A stretch of 5,363 nt of DNA from Candidatus Bathyarchaeota archaeon (lineage in GTDB: Archaea > Thermoproteota > Bathyarchaeia > TCS64): positions 1 through 5,363 of the forward strand of contig DAOVCM010000082.1 of NCBI GenBank assembly GCA_030670015.1. The letters are read 5' to 3'. Numbering within the stretch: position 1 is the first letter of the stretch; the number at the start of each line of letters is the position of its first letter. Of this stretch, positions 4,623-5,363 are shown in pieces. The notes under the pieces were generated by a model. The model was given only the letters and a program-made list of their open reading frames with translations. It made no database searches and was not told the DNA's origin. Both the position numbers and the translations under genes were made by a program.

Positions 4623-5363
4623 ATGCTTCGAGAGACAGCCAGGATGCTGGCTGAGATAGGATTGCCTGATGGAGACGCCTTCGACCGTCCCACCTCCCCT
4701 CTGACCTTCCCGGATGGGACCAACTATCGTATCGAAATATCCGGGGTTGAGCGCCTCTCGGTGCTCCGCGCCGTCGTCGACGAGATGGATAAGCGGGACG
4801 TCCCAGTTCACAGGCTAATCAGCACCGTGATGGGGTCCACGCTCCTCGGAGACGACGAGCTTGAGGAGTTCGCCCAGGTAGCTCACGACGCGAAGTTGGA
4901 GGTCATCCTCACACCCGGTCCTAGGGCGCCCTGGGACATCGGCAGGCAGGTTGCTACTCCTGAGGGGAGCCTATGTGGCATCCGCTATCGAGGTATGCGG
5001 GGTATCATAGAGGTAGTGGACGATATCCTCCACACTATCGACCTGGGCTTCAGGGGCTTCCTCGTCGTCGGCGAGGGAGGTCTCCACGCCTTAAACGAGC
5101 TCAGGAAGGTGGGTCATGTCCCCAAGGATGTCATATTCAAGCTCTCCATATTCGCTGGCCACGCTAACCCTGCCGGGGCGAAGGTGCTGGAGATGCTGGG
5201 TGCGGACACGTTCAATCCGGTGGGCGACCTGACACTGCCACAGCTGGGGTCTATACGTCAGGCCGTTAAAATGCCCCTCGACCTCCATATCTGGCTGTTC
5301 GACGCGTGGGGTGGGTTCAACAGGATCTACGAGGCACCAGAGATGACCCGTGTCTGCTCCCCG
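4623..5363 (+). CDS. Conserved TIM-barrel-like protein, U32-peptidase-like family, 3' truncated by window edge
   Basis: 247 codons are open from ATG 4623 to the right edge with no stop; relatives I recall are about 300 residues, so most of it is here. Function not established. Seen: FPDGTNYRIEISGVE (31-45), VPVHRLISTVMGSTLL (60-75), the block GPRAPWDIG (99-107), GIRYRGMRGIIEVVDDIL (119-136) followed by GFRGFLVVGEGGLHALNELRK (143-163), then FAGHANPAGAKVLEMLGADTF (178-198), NPVGDLTLPQLGSIRQAV (199-216) and FDAWGGFNRIYEAPEMTRV (227-245). The alternating hydrophobic strands and helices, with GADTFNP.DLTLPQL, suggest a beta/alpha barrel. Proteins with this pattern are often labelled 'U32 family peptidase' and, from memory, occur in sugar or sugar-acid catabolic clusters; the label does not prove proteolysis. 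No signal peptide, so cytosolic. It is GC-rich like the corrinoid gene and diverges from mtrH. The start is supported by the promoter about 30 bases upstream; an internal ATG at 4644 is less likely. Confidence 0.75.
   Translation, partial: MLRETARMLAEIGLPDGDAFDRPTSPLTFPDGTNYRIEISGVERLSVLRAVVDEMDKRDVPVHRLISTVMGSTLLGDDELEEFAQVAHDAKLEVILTPGPRAPWDIGRQVATPEGSLCGIRYRGMRGIIEVVDDILHTIDLGFRGFLVVGEGGLHALNELRKVGHVPKDVIFKLSIFAGHANPAGAKVLEMLGADTFNPVGDLTLPQLGSIRQAVKMPLDLHIWLFDAWGGFNRIYEAPEMTRVCSP

Noticed and set aside
4491..4811. 106-codon minus-strand frame
   Set aside because: Overlaps the start and promoter of the conserved rightward protein and has no recognisable features.
1..5363. CRISPR arrays, insertion sequences, tRNA or rRNA genes
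   Set aside because: No regularly spaced direct repeats, no transposase-like frame with terminal repeats, and no tRNA cloverleaf pattern was seen on either strand.

Overview
The window looks archaeal. It encodes an MtrH-family methyl-corrinoid:pterin methyltransferase, its upstream regions read as BRE/TATA promoters, one start is TTG, and ribosome-binding sites fit the archaeal GGTGA-type core where they exist. An uncultivated, possibly anaerobic archaeon (for example a bathyarchaeial or related lineage) would fit. That placement is an inference from gene content only; no rRNA or other marker gene is present.

Layout. (1) 1-843, minus: the N-terminal 281 residues of a glycoside hydrolase family 4 enzyme of the MelA/LplD (alpha-galactosidase/alpha-galacturonidase) type, cut by the left edge. 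(2) 844-1080: intergenic, with a candidate GH4 promoter beside a perfect 6-1-6 palindrome. (3) 1081-4337, minus, in transcription order: an mtrH-like gene (4337-3438), a 115-base gap carrying its own promoter signals, an MttB-superfamily methyltransferase gene (3322-1745), and 13 bases later the gene for its cognate corrinoid protein (1731-1081). (4) 4338-4622: a divergent intergenic region. (5) 4623-5363, plus: the first 247 codons of a conserved TIM-barrel-like protein of the kind often labelled 'U32 peptidase-like', running off the right edge behind a near-leaderless promoter.

How the genes work together. The three central genes form a complete methyl-transfer relay: the MttB homologue takes a methyl group from a methylated (probably quaternary) amine and places it on the cobalt of the corrinoid protein, and the MtrH homologue moves it to a tetrahydropterin. 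The MttB homologue has Asp361 where trimethylamine-specific MttB has pyrrolysine, so the substrate is probably not trimethylamine; glycine betaine or another betaine-like compound is the more likely class. No MtbA/MtaA-type CoM methyltransferase, Mtr complex subunit or reductive activase lies in the window. The flanking GH4 and U32-like genes suggest a carbohydrate-catabolism neighbourhood.

The oddest feature is composition. The corrinoid gene and the last ~130 codons of mttB are GC-rich (about 62% over 1741-2100, hand count), while the rest of mttB is AT-rich (about 44% over 2161-2520). The switch falls inside one intact gene near 2110-2160, which suggests a recombinant mttB.
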